Below are positions 1-8,823 of a DNA stretch of 64,000 nt, one piece after another. The notes beneath the pieces are model-generated. The model did not search any database. It worked only from the letters and a program-made list of their open reading frames with translations, and was not told the DNA's origin. Every line of letters starts with the position of its first letter. Positions within the stretch are counted from its first letter, which is position 1. A program made the position numbers and the translations under genes. The DNA comes from JAGXLC01 sp041686375 (GTDB lineage Bacteria > Bacteroidota > Bacteroidia > Bacteroidales > UBA12077): contig JAWLEB010000008.1 in the NCBI GenBank assembly GCA_041686375.1, forward strand, positions 25,446 through 89,445. Direction: 5' to 3'.

Positions 1-47
1 CAACGAAAGTTAATAATTAAAAAGACTCGAAAGATGCAAGAGAATAA

Positions 48-359
48 TCATTCTTCTTCTACAACAATGTAGATATCTTCATCATCTTTTTTCATATAAT
101 ATTGTTCTCTGGCAAACTCTTCCAGGTTTTCAGCATCCGTTTTTAACTGATGTAGTTTAGCGGAGTCTTCTTCAATTTTATCAAGATAATAGGCTTTTTC
201 GTCCTCCAGTTTAGTATTTCGTTGCATCTGTCGTACTCTGTCCACCAGATTATTTTGATCAAAGAAAATAATCCACAACAGAAAAATTAAAATAGCAAGG
301 ATATATTTATTCCTCAGGGCGGGGAGTATCTTTTTCAATATATTCTGGAAGACTTTCAT
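48..359 (-). CDS. Septum formation initiator, FtsB/DivIC family
   Basis: A 103-residue protein with a short cytoplasmic N-terminus, one membrane segment at about residues 19-33, then a periplasmic coiled coil (about 38-85) and an acidic tail. This is the usual FtsB/DivIC layout, and the length fits the family. In E. coli, FtsB forms a complex with FtsL and FtsQ that activates septal peptidoglycan synthesis; the same role is inferred here from topology and composition, since the family has few invariant residues. The gene lies downstream of pruA on the same strand, separated from it by a strong terminator, and has its own promoter-like box (384-391), so it is probably transcribed independently. 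Confidence 0.85.
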   Translation of the reverse strand: MKVFQNILKKILPALRNKYILAILIFLLWIIFFDQNNLVDRVRQMQRNTKLEDEKAYYLDKIEEDSAKLHQLKTDAENLEEFAREQYYMKKDDEDIYIVVEEE

Positions 360-383
360 TTGTTATATTATGTAATTTAAAGA

Positions 384-391
384 CAAATGTA
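384..391 (-). promoter_or_regulatory. Bacteroidota -7 box for the ftsB-like gene
   Basis: On the minus strand this reads TACATTTG, an exact match to the Bacteroidota -7 consensus TAnnTTTG, about 25 bases before the start codon. No convincing -33 TTG was seen, so the call rests on the -7 box and its position. Confidence 0.45.
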
Positions 392-427
392 AAATAAAAA
401 AGGGGAAGTTACAAAAATAGCTTCCCC
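392..427 (-). terminator. Rho-independent terminator after pruA
   Basis: Read on the minus strand, GGGGAAG (427-421) and CTTCCCC (408-402) form a perfect 7-bp stem with a 12-base loop, followed directly by a T-rich run. It sits 25 bases past the pruA stop codon and separates that gene from the ftsB-like gene. Confidence 0.85.
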
Positions 428-452
428 TGTCAGCGTATCTATTCATCTAATT

Positions 453-2084
453 TTATTCTTCTTCAAGAAACGGATACCTGTAATCTTTAGGCGGTACGAA
501 AGTTTCTTTGATACTTCTTGGTGATACCCATCTTATTTGATTCAGGTATGAACCAGCCTTATCGTTTGTTCCGGACCCTCTTGCACCACCGAAAGGCTGC
601 TGACCAACTACTGAACCTGTAGGTTTATCATTCACATAGAAATTACCAGCAGTATGCATCAGTCGCTTAGTCATATATTCAATCTCGTACCGGTCTTGTG
701 AAAATATTGCACCTGTCAGTCCGTAAATTGAAGTATTGTCCAGTTCGTCCAATGTTTCCTCTACCTTATTTTCATCATACACATAGATCGTAACGACTGG
801 GCCAAAAAGTTCTTCCTCCATTGTATAGTAATGCGGATCAGTAGTTTTTATCACTGTAGGGTAAATGTAATAACCTTCAGATTTATCATATTCTCCACCG
901 ATAAGTATCTCAGCATCTTTATCATTTTTAGCTTTATCAATTGCTGCTGAGTGCTTTTCAAATGCTGCTTCATCAATAACAGCATTCACGAAGTTTGAAA
1001 AATCTTCAGGTGAACCTACTTTAATCGATTTCACATCTTCAATTACGCCTTCAATAACATGGTCTGCAATGTTACTTGGCAGATATACTCTTGAAGCGGC
1101 AGAACATTTTTGTCCCTGGTATTCGAAGGCTCCTCGCGTAATCGCTGTAATAACTGCATCCGCATCAGCTTTTGGAGAAGCGAATATGTAGTCTTTTCCA
1201 CCAGTTTCGCCAACAATTCTCGGATAAGTTTTATACTTCTTAATATTCTGTCCAATTTTTTCCCATACCTGCTGGAATACGCCAGTAGATCCAGTGAAAT
1301 GGAACCCTGCAAAATCAGGACTCTGGAATACAGTATCAGCAGCGACTGGTCCTGAAGTAAATACCATATTGATAACACCATCCGGTACTCCAGCTTCACG
1401 GAAAATATCCATAATTACCTTAGCTGCATAAATATTCAGCTTAGAAGGTTTCCATACTACTGTATTTCCCATCATAGCTGGGGCTGCTGGAAGATTAGCA
1501 GTAATAGCCTGGAAATTAAAAGGAGTCAAGGCGAAAATAAACCCTTCCAAAGGTCTGTATTCTACCCTGTTCCACATTCCATCGGGAGAATAAACTTGTT
1601 GGTCATAGATATGTGTCATAAATTCAACACCATAGCGCATAAAATCAGCAAATTCACATACCGTTTCAATTTCTGCCTGATGCGCACTCTTGGAAGTTGC
1701 CAGCATAGCCGCAGCATTAATTTTATATCGATAAGGGCCTGTGAGTAGATCCGCTACTTTAAGAAAAATAGCTGCTCTTTCATGCCATGTCATGGCTGCC
1801 CATTTTTCTTTAGCCTCCAATGAAGCATCAATGGCTTGCTGAACATGAGATGCCTCTCCTTTATGATAATAGCCCAATGTATGTTTAAGTTCATGAGGTG
1901 GATGAATAGAAACTTTGTTATCAGTTCTCACTTCTTTTCCTCCAATTACCATTGGTATATCTATCTCTTGTGATTTGAGCTCTTTTAGTGCCTTTTTCAA
2001 CTCTTCGCGATCTTTTGTCCCCGGAGCATATGATCTCGCAGGTTCATTCTTCGCTTTTGGAACTTTAAAGAATCCTTTTGGCAT
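453..2084 (-). CDS. pruA: L-glutamate gamma-semialdehyde (P5C) dehydrogenase
   Basis: A 543-residue aldehyde dehydrogenase of the type that oxidises glutamate semialdehyde to glutamate with NAD+, the second step of proline catabolism in the cytoplasm. The nucleophile is Cys327 in the GQKCSAASR motif. The general-base Glu lies in GETGGKD, and the NAD-binding FTGSTG precedes it. The N-terminal extension of about 60 residues and the total length match the stand-alone (non-PutA-fused) P5C dehydrogenases of Bacteroidota and eukaryotes. No proline dehydrogenase is present in the window, so the partner enzyme must be encoded elsewhere. A -7 box at 2124-2131 gives a short leader and a strong terminator follows, so the gene appears monocistronic. 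Confidence 0.95.
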   Translation of the reverse strand: MPKGFFKVPKAKNEPARSYAPGTKDREELKKALKELKSQEIDIPMVIGGKEVRTDNKVSIHPPHELKHTLGYYHKGEASHVQQAIDASLEAKEKWAAMTWHERAAIFLKVADLLTGPYRYKINAAAMLATSKSAHQAEIETVCEFADFMRYGVEFMTHIYDQQVYSPDGMWNRVEYRPLEGFIFALTPFNFQAITANLPAAPAMMGNTVVWKPSKLNIYAAKVIMDIFREAGVPDGVINMVFTSGPVAADTVFQSPDFAGFHFTGSTGVFQQVWEKIGQNIKKYKTYPRIVGETGGKDYIFASPKADADAVITAITRGAFEYQGQKCSAASRVYLPSNIADHVIEGVIEDVKSIKVGSPEDFSNFVNAVIDEAAFEKHSAAIDKAKNDKDAEILIGGEYDKSEGYYIYPTVIKTTDPHYYTMEEELFGPVVTIYVYDENKVEETLDELDNTSIYGLTGAIFSQDRYEIEYMTKRLMHTAGNFYVNDKPTGSVVGQQPFGGARGSGTNDKAGSYLNQIRWVSPRSIKETFVPPKDYRYPFLEEE

Positions 2085-2123
2085 AGTTTCAAAGTTTTAA
2101 GGTTAAACGTAGTATTATTTTCA

Positions 2124-2131
2124 CAAATCTA
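2124..2131 (-). promoter_or_regulatory. Bacteroidota -7 box for pruA
   Basis: The minus strand reads TAGATTTG, an exact TAnnTTTG match about 40 bases upstream of the pruA ATG. No clear -33 element was found. Confidence 0.4.
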
Positions 2132-2224
2132 CGAAATTTATGAAAAATTTTTATGAGTTTAATCAGGTTTAGTACACATCTGTTTTTCAATATACTATAA
2201 ATAATTTAAGTGGTTATTTTTTAC

Positions 2225-2232
2225 TATTTTTG
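2225..2232 (+). promoter_or_regulatory. Bacteroidota -7 box for the HD-domain gene
   Basis: TATTTTTG followed by CA matches TAnnTTTG and lies 22 bases before the ATG at 2255. An earlier in-frame ATG at 2210 would lie upstream of this box, which is why 2255 was chosen as the start. Confidence 0.5.
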
Positions 2233-2254
2233 CACGTTAAAATGTTTTTCTTTT

Positions 2255-3046
2255 ATGACACAAGAAGATTTTGTAAAAATAAAAGATTGGTTTAAACTGT
2301 ATACAGCCCAATTTCACAGCAATGATGAGGATTTCCAAAGGAATATAGAGCTAAAAATTGCTCATAGCTACCGGGTAGTGGAAAATGTGTCTGATCTTAT
2401 CCAAAGTATTGATTTAAGCAAAAAAGATCACCTTGTAGCTGAGACTGCCGCTTTATTGCACGATATTGGGCGTTTTAGACAATTTGAGCAATACGGAACT
2501 TTTTCCGATAAAAAATCTGTTAATCATGCCCTCTTGAGTGTAAAGGTTATAAAGGACAAAGAGCTGATTGAACATTTAGAAGCAAAAGAACAAAAGAAAA
2601 TTTTAGCAGCCATATATAATCATAACAAGAAAAGCATACCTGAAAATTTAAACAATGAAGAAGCGTTACTTTTAAAAATCCTAAGGGATGCAGACAAGCT
2701 GGACATATGGAAAATAGTTACAGATTATTACTGCAATGAAGAAACAAACTCAAACAATGCACTCCAACTCGACCTTCTCGATGATCCATCCATTAATCCT
2801 GTTAATTCTAAAGATATCCTTAATGAAAGAATGGTTGACCTTAATAACCTTAAAACATTAAACGACTTTAAGCTTCTTCAAGTTGGATGGGTTTATGATT
2901 TAAATTTTAAACGCACTTTTGAAATTCTATATGAAAGAAATTACCTGGATGAAATTTTTAAAACATTACCCAATATTGATCAAATAACAGTTATTAAAGA
3001 AAAAATATACAGCTATATCAAAGAACAAATCAACTTCCGGGAATAA
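2255..3046 (+). CDS. HD-domain metal-dependent phosphohydrolase
   Basis: A 263-residue HD-superfamily protein counted from the internal ATG. The metal ligands are visible in order: His37, the His69-Asp70 pair in LLHDIGRF, a further His in the NHALLS segment, and Asp145 in RDADKLD. Such proteins hydrolyse nucleotides or phosphoesters; the substrate cannot be read from the sequence, and no GGDEF, EAL or REC partner domain is fused. It is oriented divergently from pruA and precedes the EPS locus by about 245 bases. The start at 2255 is preferred because the promoter-like TATTTTTG box overlaps the longer alternative N-terminus. Confidence 0.85.
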   Translation: MTQEDFVKIKDWFKLYTAQFHSNDEDFQRNIELKIAHSYRVVENVSDLIQSIDLSKKDHLVAETAALLHDIGRFRQFEQYGTFSDKKSVNHALLSVKVIKDKELIEHLEAKEQKKILAAIYNHNKKSIPENLNNEEALLLKILRDADKLDIWKIVTDYYCNEETNSNNALQLDLLDDPSINPVNSKDILNERMVDLNNLKTLNDFKLLQVGWVYDLNFKRTFEILYERNYLDEIFKTLPNIDQITVIKEKIYSYIKEQINFRE

Positions 3047-3113
3047 AAATTAATAAGCAAAATAAACATTTGTATTTTTTTCTGATTTTCAGGTATCTAT
3101 TTTACAAATTTCA

Positions 3114-3121
3114 TATATTTG
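3114..3121 (+). promoter_or_regulatory. Candidate -7 box upstream of the EPS operon
   Basis: TATATTTG matches TAnnTTTG and would give a leader of about 165 bases before the Wza-like gene. That leader contains a hairpin (3177-3199). No strong -33 element was identified. Confidence 0.35.
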
Positions 3122-3176
3122 TATATAGGTCTGATATATTATCTTTATTATTATAACAGAGAATTATGGCATCTCG

Positions 3177-3199
3177 TCCCTGAAACTATCATACAGGGA
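3177..3199 (+). promoter_or_regulatory. Hairpin in the EPS operon leader
   Basis: TCCCTG (3177-3182) pairs with CAGGGA (3194-3199) around an 11-base loop, followed by a short T-rich stretch. It could act as an attenuator, but the T-run is weak and no UpxY/NusG-like antiterminator gene is present in the window. Regulation is therefore only a possibility. Confidence 0.3.
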
Positions 3200-3290
3200 A
3201 TTTTGTTGTATTCAATTCGGTATAATAAAAATTCCAACCACAAAGGTGACTATTAATCTAAAATTAAATCTATAAACAAAACCATCTCAA

Positions 3291-4061
3291 ATGAATCTTT
3301 CAATAAAATATCTTCTTTTTATCCTGCTAACCGGGCAAACATTGTTTTTCACCTCATGCCTACCCAAAAATAAAATGATGTACATTGCCAAAGATAGCCC
3401 GGATAGTTCAATTGATTATTCAAAATTTCGTTCTCAAAAAACGATTAAGCCTTACGACAGACTTTATATTAAGATTTTAAGCCTGGATGAAAAAACAACT
3501 AGACTATTCAGTGATGAAACCAGGCTATACAGTATATTAGACATGAACCTGAACAGTTATGAAGTAAGTGATTCCGGTTACATCAATTTCCCTTTTGTAG
3601 GAAATATATATGTTGAAGGATACAGTTTAACGGAAGCCCAGGCGAAAATCGAAAAGGAAATCGAGGATTATTTACCCAGCACATCTATTAAGCTGAGATA
3701 TGCAGGGAATTATATTACAGTACTTGGAGAAGTATCTAACCCTGGAAACCATCTTTTCTTTAAAGAAAGACTCAGTATTTTTGAAGCGCTGGGACATGCA
3801 GGTGGTGTAAGGGATTTTGGCAACAAGCAGGAAATACTGTTAGTCAGAACGGATAAAACCCAAACTAATTATTTTACTCTTGACTTAACACAAAAAGACA
3901 TAGACAAATCATCATTTTACTATTTAATGCCCGATGATGTTATAATTGTTCAACCTCTTAATGCTAAGTTCAGAACTTTAAGAAATTTTCAGCTGGAGTC
4001 ATTAATTTTATCCAGCGTCACAACAATGATAACAGTACTTTACTTTTTCACAAGAAATTAA
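3291..4061 (+). CDS. Outer-membrane polysaccharide export lipoprotein (Wza-like)
   Basis: A 256-residue lipoprotein with a lipobox ending at Cys23 (FFTSC). A poly_export domain (about 50-140) and an SLBB domain containing the GEVSNPG signature follow. A C-terminal membrane helix (about 235-252) is typical of Bacteroidota Wza homologues. Family members form the periplasmic and outer-membrane channel through which capsule or EPS leaves the cell. The gene starts 11 bases before the Wzc-like gene and they are clearly co-transcribed. This is the first gene of the 37-kb EPS locus. Confidence 0.92.
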   Translation: MNLSIKYLLFILLTGQTLFFTSCLPKNKMMYIAKDSPDSSIDYSKFRSQKTIKPYDRLYIKILSLDEKTTRLFSDETRLYSILDMNLNSYEVSDSGYINFPFVGNIYVEGYSLTEAQAKIEKEIEDYLPSTSIKLRYAGNYITVLGEVSNPGNHLFFKERLSIFEALGHAGGVRDFGNKQEILLVRTDKTQTNYFTLDLTQKDIDKSSFYYLMPDDVIIVQPLNAKFRTLRNFQLESLILSSVTTMITVLYFFTRN

Positions 4062-4072
4062 CAGGTAATAAA

Positions 4073-6442
4073 ATGGGAAACAATAACAACATCGATATTA
4101 AATCAATTATAATAAAATTCCTTAAATATAAGTGGATTATAATTGTCTGTATAGTTATCGCCCTGATGATAGTATACGTATACAACAAATTGTCTCCAAA
4201 CATCTATCAAAATTCAACACAGCTTTTAATAGATATAGATGAAACCAGTCCTCACAGGGCTGTAAATGAACGCTTCCAGGCAATGAATGTTGGAGGAGAA
4301 ACATCAAGCCTTGAAAACGAACTAGGGAAAATGCGTTCTTTTCCTGTTGTAAAAAACACACTCACACAACTAAACATGGAAATCAGTTATCATATAAGAG
4401 AAAACCCATTCAATATAAAGCCTTTAACAAAACTTCCCTATTATACTACCCGGGAGTTATATAAAGACTCGCCTTTCCGCGTGAATTTTTACAGGTCACA
4501 TGATCAACCTATCAACACAAAGTTTTATGTAAAGATATTGACAGATTCCACATTTCACATGGAGCTCAGAGAAGATGATGTTTCTATATTCAACTATATT
4601 GACAATAAAACCAAAAAGCAGATAAAAAGACTAAGTATTGATAATACATTTTCCTTTGGAGAAGAAATCGAAACCCCACATTATAAATTCTATATAACAC
4701 TTGCCGATTCAACTATTTCCCCTGAAGAAAATTCTGAGAAAATGTTTTTTATGTTTCATCACACAGACTACCTGACACTCTATTATTTAAACAACCTCAA
4801 TATCCAGCCTGTCTCACCAACATCCTCTTTAATCGACATTTCCATAACAGGGAATAATTACCGAAAAATTACTGACTTCCTAAACCATCTTGCACAGGTG
4901 TATATAAATAAAGATTTAGAAGAAAAAAACAGGGAAGCAATAAGCACGATTGAATTCATTGAAAGCCAGATTAGTGATGTTGCAAGCTCTCTGAGTTACA
5001 CAGGAAGTACGCTGGAAGAATTCAGATCACAACATAGAATTGTTGACCTGGATTTTCAGGGGCAGATGATGTATGAAACACTAAGCCGCCTTGAAAGCGA
5101 AAAAGCATCTATGGTCACACAAAAAAGATATTACACGCAAATAAAAAATTATATCGAAAACAACCAGGTTTCTGAATTAATGGCACCTTCATCAATGAAC
5201 ATAAACGAGCCAATACTAAACAGCCTGATTACAAGATTACTGGAAACAAACGAAGAAAGAAGCTCAGATGCTGTAAGATCTCAAAAAAACGTTTACCGCG
5301 AAGAGTTGAATAAAAATATCGAGAATCTGAAGAGAACTATTCTGGAGAATGTAAACACATCCCTCAAAAATATTGATATCTCCCTGGAAGACCTTGATTA
5401 CCGAATTAATAAAATATCATCCGATTTATCAGGACTGCCGGCTACTGAAATGAAGCTACAGTCTATCCAGCGAAGATTTGAACTTAACGATGAAATATAC
5501 ACATACCTATTAACAAAACGAGCTGAGGCTCAAATAGCCCAGGCTTCCAATTTCCCAAGCTATTCAATTGTGGACCCTGCTCGTAACCTGGATTATTCAA
5601 TAATAGCACCAAGAAAACGTTTAAATTATTTACTGGGTATTATTGTTGGCCTCATACTGCCGGTATCAGTTATCCTATTCAATGATTTCTTTAATACAAA
5701 GATACGAACTATCTCAGACCTGGAATCCATTACCAACATACCATTACTGGGGGTAATTATCCACAGAAAAAAAAGCGAGAACGGACAAATAAAAAAATCT
5801 TTCTCTCCAACTTCCGAATCTATACGGATGTTACGAACCAACCTACAGATACTAGAAGGTAAGGAAAACCATGTTATACTGGTTACTTCCTCTACCAGCG
5901 CAGAAGGAAAAACTTTTACAGCAAATAACCTGGCACAGAGTTTTTCCCTGCTACAAAAAAGAACAATTCTGGTTGGTTATGATCTCAGAAAACCTAAACT
6001 GGCAACATTGCAAAATCTCTCAAACACGAAAGGTGTTAGTACATATCTTGCTAACAAACACGATATAAAGGAGCTGATAAAACATACAGAGAACAATTAT
6101 CTGGATATCATAACAGAAGGACCACTGCCCCCGAATCCAACTGAACTGATTTCTTCTCCAAAAACACATACGTTAATACAATACCTGAAATCATATTATG
6201 ATTTTATCATCATTGATACTTCTCCTGTCGGAATAGTTCCTGACAGTAAGTTAATTATGAAATATTCAGATATTAACATCCTCCTCGTCAGACAAAATAA
6301 AACGCTAAAGAACGAGTTGATCAATACGCTGAAATATCTTGACAATTCTAAAATAGCCAATTTTTATATGGTTATGAATGATTTTACATCAAAGGACGAT
6401 CATTATAACTCAACTTATAAATACTATTTTGAAAAAACATAA
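4073..6442 (+). CDS. Polysaccharide co-polymerase with BY-kinase domain (Wzc-like)
   Basis: A 789-residue inner-membrane protein: a Wzz domain with first membrane helix at about 20-37, a long periplasmic coiled coil with GNVR region, a second helix near 515-535, and a cytoplasmic tyrosine kinase. Walker A is SAEGKT (609-614), Walker B ends at Asp715 (FIIID), and a C-terminal tyrosine cluster has Tyr778, 782, 784 and 785. The Walker A' motif reads LVGYDLR, with Gly where many family members have the first Asp; to my knowledge this occurs in many Bacteroidota homologues, so it is not evidence of inactivity. Such proteins control EPS chain length and export together with Wza and Wzy. No tyrosine phosphatase gene is present in the window. 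Confidence 0.93.
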   Translation: MGNNNNIDIKSIIIKFLKYKWIIIVCIVIALMIVYVYNKLSPNIYQNSTQLLIDIDETSPHRAVNERFQAMNVGGETSSLENELGKMRSFPVVKNTLTQLNMEISYHIRENPFNIKPLTKLPYYTTRELYKDSPFRVNFYRSHDQPINTKFYVKILTDSTFHMELREDDVSIFNYIDNKTKKQIKRLSIDNTFSFGEEIETPHYKFYITLADSTISPEENSEKMFFMFHHTDYLTLYYLNNLNIQPVSPTSSLIDISITGNNYRKITDFLNHLAQVYINKDLEEKNREAISTIEFIESQISDVASSLSYTGSTLEEFRSQHRIVDLDFQGQMMYETLSRLESEKASMVTQKRYYTQIKNYIENNQVSELMAPSSMNINEPILNSLITRLLETNEERSSDAVRSQKNVYREELNKNIENLKRTILENVNTSLKNIDISLEDLDYRINKISSDLSGLPATEMKLQSIQRRFELNDEIYTYLLTKRAEAQIAQASNFPSYSIVDPARNLDYSIIAPRKRLNYLLGIIVGLILPVSVILFNDFFNTKIRTISDLESITNIPLLGVIIHRKKSENGQIKKSFSPTSESIRMLRTNLQILEGKENHVILVTSSTSAEGKTFTANNLAQSFSLLQKRTILVGYDLRKPKLATLQNLSNTKGVSTYLANKHDIKELIKHTENNYLDIITEGPLPPNPTELISSPKTHTLIQYLKSYYDFIIIDTSPVGIVPDSKLIMKYSDINILLVRQNKTLKNELINTLKYLDNSKIANFYMVMNDFTSKDDHYNSTYKYYFEKT

Positions 6443-6467
6443 AATACCTCATACTGATAAAATGTTT

Positions 6468-6491
6468 TGCAAAAGCTTTGCATAATTTTTC
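6468..6491 (+). terminator. Possible terminator after the Wzc-like gene
   Basis: TGCAAA and TTTGCA form a 6-bp stem with a 3-base loop, followed by TAATTTTT, 26 bases past the stop codon. The stem is short and A/T-rich, so the call is tentative. Confidence 0.45.
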
Positions 6492-6966
6492 AAAAATCAG
6501 TTTCAGGCTGCATATCGCATATTTCAGGTCATTGGGGTTCAAAACACTGGCATTTTAGCTGGTGTAAAGCCCCTGAACGGGCTATGACTACTCCTTCTCC
6601 TTATTAAAAATACGAAGGAGAAGCTTCGTTTAGTTGGGCAATGCAAAAAAGAACAACTATTGATAATGGTAGCAATAATACGAACAGAACAGAAAAGAAA
6701 GAAAACGAAACATTAAGATTTCATCAAGCTCGCTAAAATCTCTATCATAAATGCCGAAGGCCATAAACAACAAAACCCGGGGCAACATTCCGGATAGATA
6801 TATACTACTCTTAAATTCTCCCTGTAAGGCTGGCACGCAAAAATTTATAATAGCGTTTAGCGTTAATTTTCAAAAATCATACACTTGCCTGAGAAAAGGA
6901 TACTTATAATAATTTGACTTTCATCTCACGACATAATTTTATATATTGTCTATAATTAAAAAATCG

Positions 6967-6983
6967 GTTCCAGTTACTGGAAC
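6967..6983 (+). repeat. Perfect short hairpin in the EPS leader
   Basis: GTTCCAG-TTA-CTGGAAC is a perfect 7-bp inverted repeat with a 3-base loop. It may be an operator for a dimeric regulator or an RNA hairpin. It lies 45 bases before a 16-codon micro-ORF. No function can be assigned. Confidence 0.4.
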
Positions 6984-7027
6984 GCGTTGTTTGATTTACA
7001 CCTAATTGTTTAATTAAAAATAAAGTT

Positions 7028-7078
7028 ATGAAAATACTAAACTTCATCCGTTTAGCCTTATTGTTTCAACTGGAATAA
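7028..7078 (+). CDS. Micro-ORF of 16 codons (possible leader peptide or remnant)
   Basis: An ATG following an A/T-rich stretch opens a 16-residue frame, MKILNFIRLALLFQLE. It looks like the beginning of a signal peptide: a basic start followed by a hydrophobic stretch. It could be a leader peptide for the downstream sugar transferase gene, the surviving 5-prime end of a deleted secreted-protein gene, or chance. No ribosome profiling or conservation data are available here. Confidence 0.2.
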   Translation: MKILNFIRLALLFQLE

Positions 7079-7379
7079 TTGAGGCTTATCAATAAAATTT
7101 CATTAGTCTTTAAACTTAGATTGATGAAATAATATAGCGTACATCTCAATTTTACGCTGTGTGTTCCTGTATATATATATTTTTTGCAGGTAGCAATATT
7201 GAACCCATGAGTATTTTGGGAATAATAACTCTACCATTTGATTTAATTGTAATCCCAAAGGAAGACGATAGATTTTGCGCTTAATTTAGATAAAGTGTAA
7301 AGTTGATTTATAAGCTGTATAAGCAGTTTATTTAAACTGGGATTTATTCTGAGAGGATGCTTACTAAAAAGGAAGAAAA

Positions 7380-8798
7380 ATGAATTCAAAGTATATTAGA
7401 AACCGGGAAAGTACCCTGTATTATATGGTTACTTTCGTCGAAATCATGTTATCGATAATAGCATTTCACACAGCCATGCATATAAGAAATTACTATTTCA
7501 CGAATGAGTTTCTCTATGACAGAGAATATCAAATACTATTATTAATCATGATATTTTCATGGTTTTTTCTTTTAAAAACTACTAATTTCGAAAAATTTCA
7601 CAGGACCAAAAGTTATAGCGCTATACTGGTTGATTATACAAAAGGAATCCTGATAGGCTCCATTATCTTGATGGGAGCTATTTTTATTTTCAGACTGGAT
7701 GTTATCAGCAGAGGATTTGTTGCCATATTCACAATTCTAAATCTCCTGGTTCTTTTCTTTTTCCGGGTAATTTTTTATGAAAGCCTGAAATATTTTCGTA
7801 GTCAGGGAAAAAACCGGAAAAATGTTCTCATTATAGGAGATGATACTTCAGATGAGATTATTAACAGGATAATTATTAATAAAGAATGGGGATTGAAAAT
7901 TGACAAAGTAATAAGCAATTCCCAATCTATATATTCCAAATATCATCTGTTGTTTACTATCTTAAAGGATGAAAATAACATTCATGAACTTCTTGACAGA
8001 AATGTAATAGATGAAGTTATATATTGTAAAAACAATATTAATCAGAATGAGCTCAACGAATTAATTTTTGCATGCGAAGAAGTTGGGGTTGTATTTCATT
8101 TATATTCAAACTGTTGGGTGATGACCGGCAGAAAATACCATTTGAGTTATTTCGGTGAGATGCCCTATTTTACATTCATGAATAAACCATCAGACCAACT
8201 GGCATTATTTGCAAAAGATTTGATTGACTATACAATGGGTTTAATCTATTCAATTCTTCTGTCGCCTGTAATGCTTCTAATTGCCCTGGCTATAAAAGTA
8301 GACTCCAGTGGGCCGGTTTTTTTCAAACAAGAGAGAATCGGACTGAGGGGTAGAAAATTTAATATATATAAATTCCGTACGATGGTTACAAAAGCTGAAG
8401 AGCTTAGAGAGGAGGTTAAATCATTGAACGAAATGGATGGCCCTGTTTTTAAAATAAAAAACGATCCTCGTATCACAAAAGTAGGAAGATTACTTCGAAA
8501 AACCGGTTTAGACGAATTACCCCAGCTTTTTAATATATTAAAAGGAGAAATGTCTTTTATAGGTCCTCGCCCTCCTATAGAAGAAGAAGTAAAACAATAT
8601 GAAAGATGGCAGTTGCGGCGATTATCTATGAAACCTGGAATTTCATGCATATGGCAAACTATGCCCAAAAGAAACGAAATATTCTTCTCCAAATGGATGG
8701 AACTGGACCTGCAATACATTGATTCATGGTCCCTTAAACTTGATCTCATATTGTTTTTCCGCACATTCAGAACCATAATCATGGGCAGCGGAAGGTAA
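7380..8798 (+). CDS. Undecaprenyl-phosphate sugar-1-phosphate transferase (WcaJ-like)
   Basis: A 472-residue membrane enzyme. The N-terminal half has about four helices and a CoA-binding-like Rossmann domain (NVLIIGDD). The C-terminal bacterial sugar-transferase domain has KFRTM, DPRITKVG, LDELPQLFN and IGPRPP. These enzymes start each repeat unit by moving a sugar phosphate (often glucose or galactose) from UDP-sugar onto undecaprenyl phosphate at the inner membrane; the sugar cannot be predicted from sequence alone. The preceding 0.94 kb is non-coding, while the T9SS-exported protein gene follows after 25 bases, so this gene may begin a second transcript. Confidence 0.93.
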   Translation: MNSKYIRNRESTLYYMVTFVEIMLSIIAFHTAMHIRNYYFTNEFLYDREYQILLLIMIFSWFFLLKTTNFEKFHRTKSYSAILVDYTKGILIGSIILMGAIFIFRLDVISRGFVAIFTILNLLVLFFFRVIFYESLKYFRSQGKNRKNVLIIGDDTSDEIINRIIINKEWGLKIDKVISNSQSIYSKYHLLFTILKDENNIHELLDRNVIDEVIYCKNNINQNELNELIFACEEVGVVFHLYSNCWVMTGRKYHLSYFGEMPYFTFMNKPSDQLALFAKDLIDYTMGLIYSILLSPVMLLIALAIKVDSSGPVFFKQERIGLRGRKFNIYKFRTMVTKAEELREEVKSLNEMDGPVFKIKNDPRITKVGRLLRKTGLDELPQLFNILKGEMSFIGPRPPIEEEVKQYERWQLRRLSMKPGISCIWQTMPKRNEIFFSKWMELDLQYIDSWSLKLDLILFFRTFRTIIMGSGR

Positions 8799-8823
8799 AA
8801 TTTTAAACCCAATTAATAGCAAG

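Larger units (their letters stand above)
6443..7379 (+). other. Long non-coding gap inside the EPS operon
   Basis: About 937 bases without a convincing gene between two co-oriented EPS genes. It holds a terminator-like hairpin (6468-6491), a 9-bp stem CTTCTCCTT/AAGGAGAAG (6594-6602 and 6615-6623), a perfect 7-bp hairpin GTTCCAG/CTGGAAC (6967-6983) and a 16-codon micro-ORF (7028-7078). Two other short open frames (6641-6736 and one of 52 codons starting near 6751) lack supporting signals. It may represent a long regulated leader of the WcaJ-like gene or the scar of lost genes. Confidence 0.6.

Noticed and set aside
6641..6736. 31-codon open frame in the EPS gap
   Set aside because: Polar, no family similarity, no supporting signal; chance is likely.
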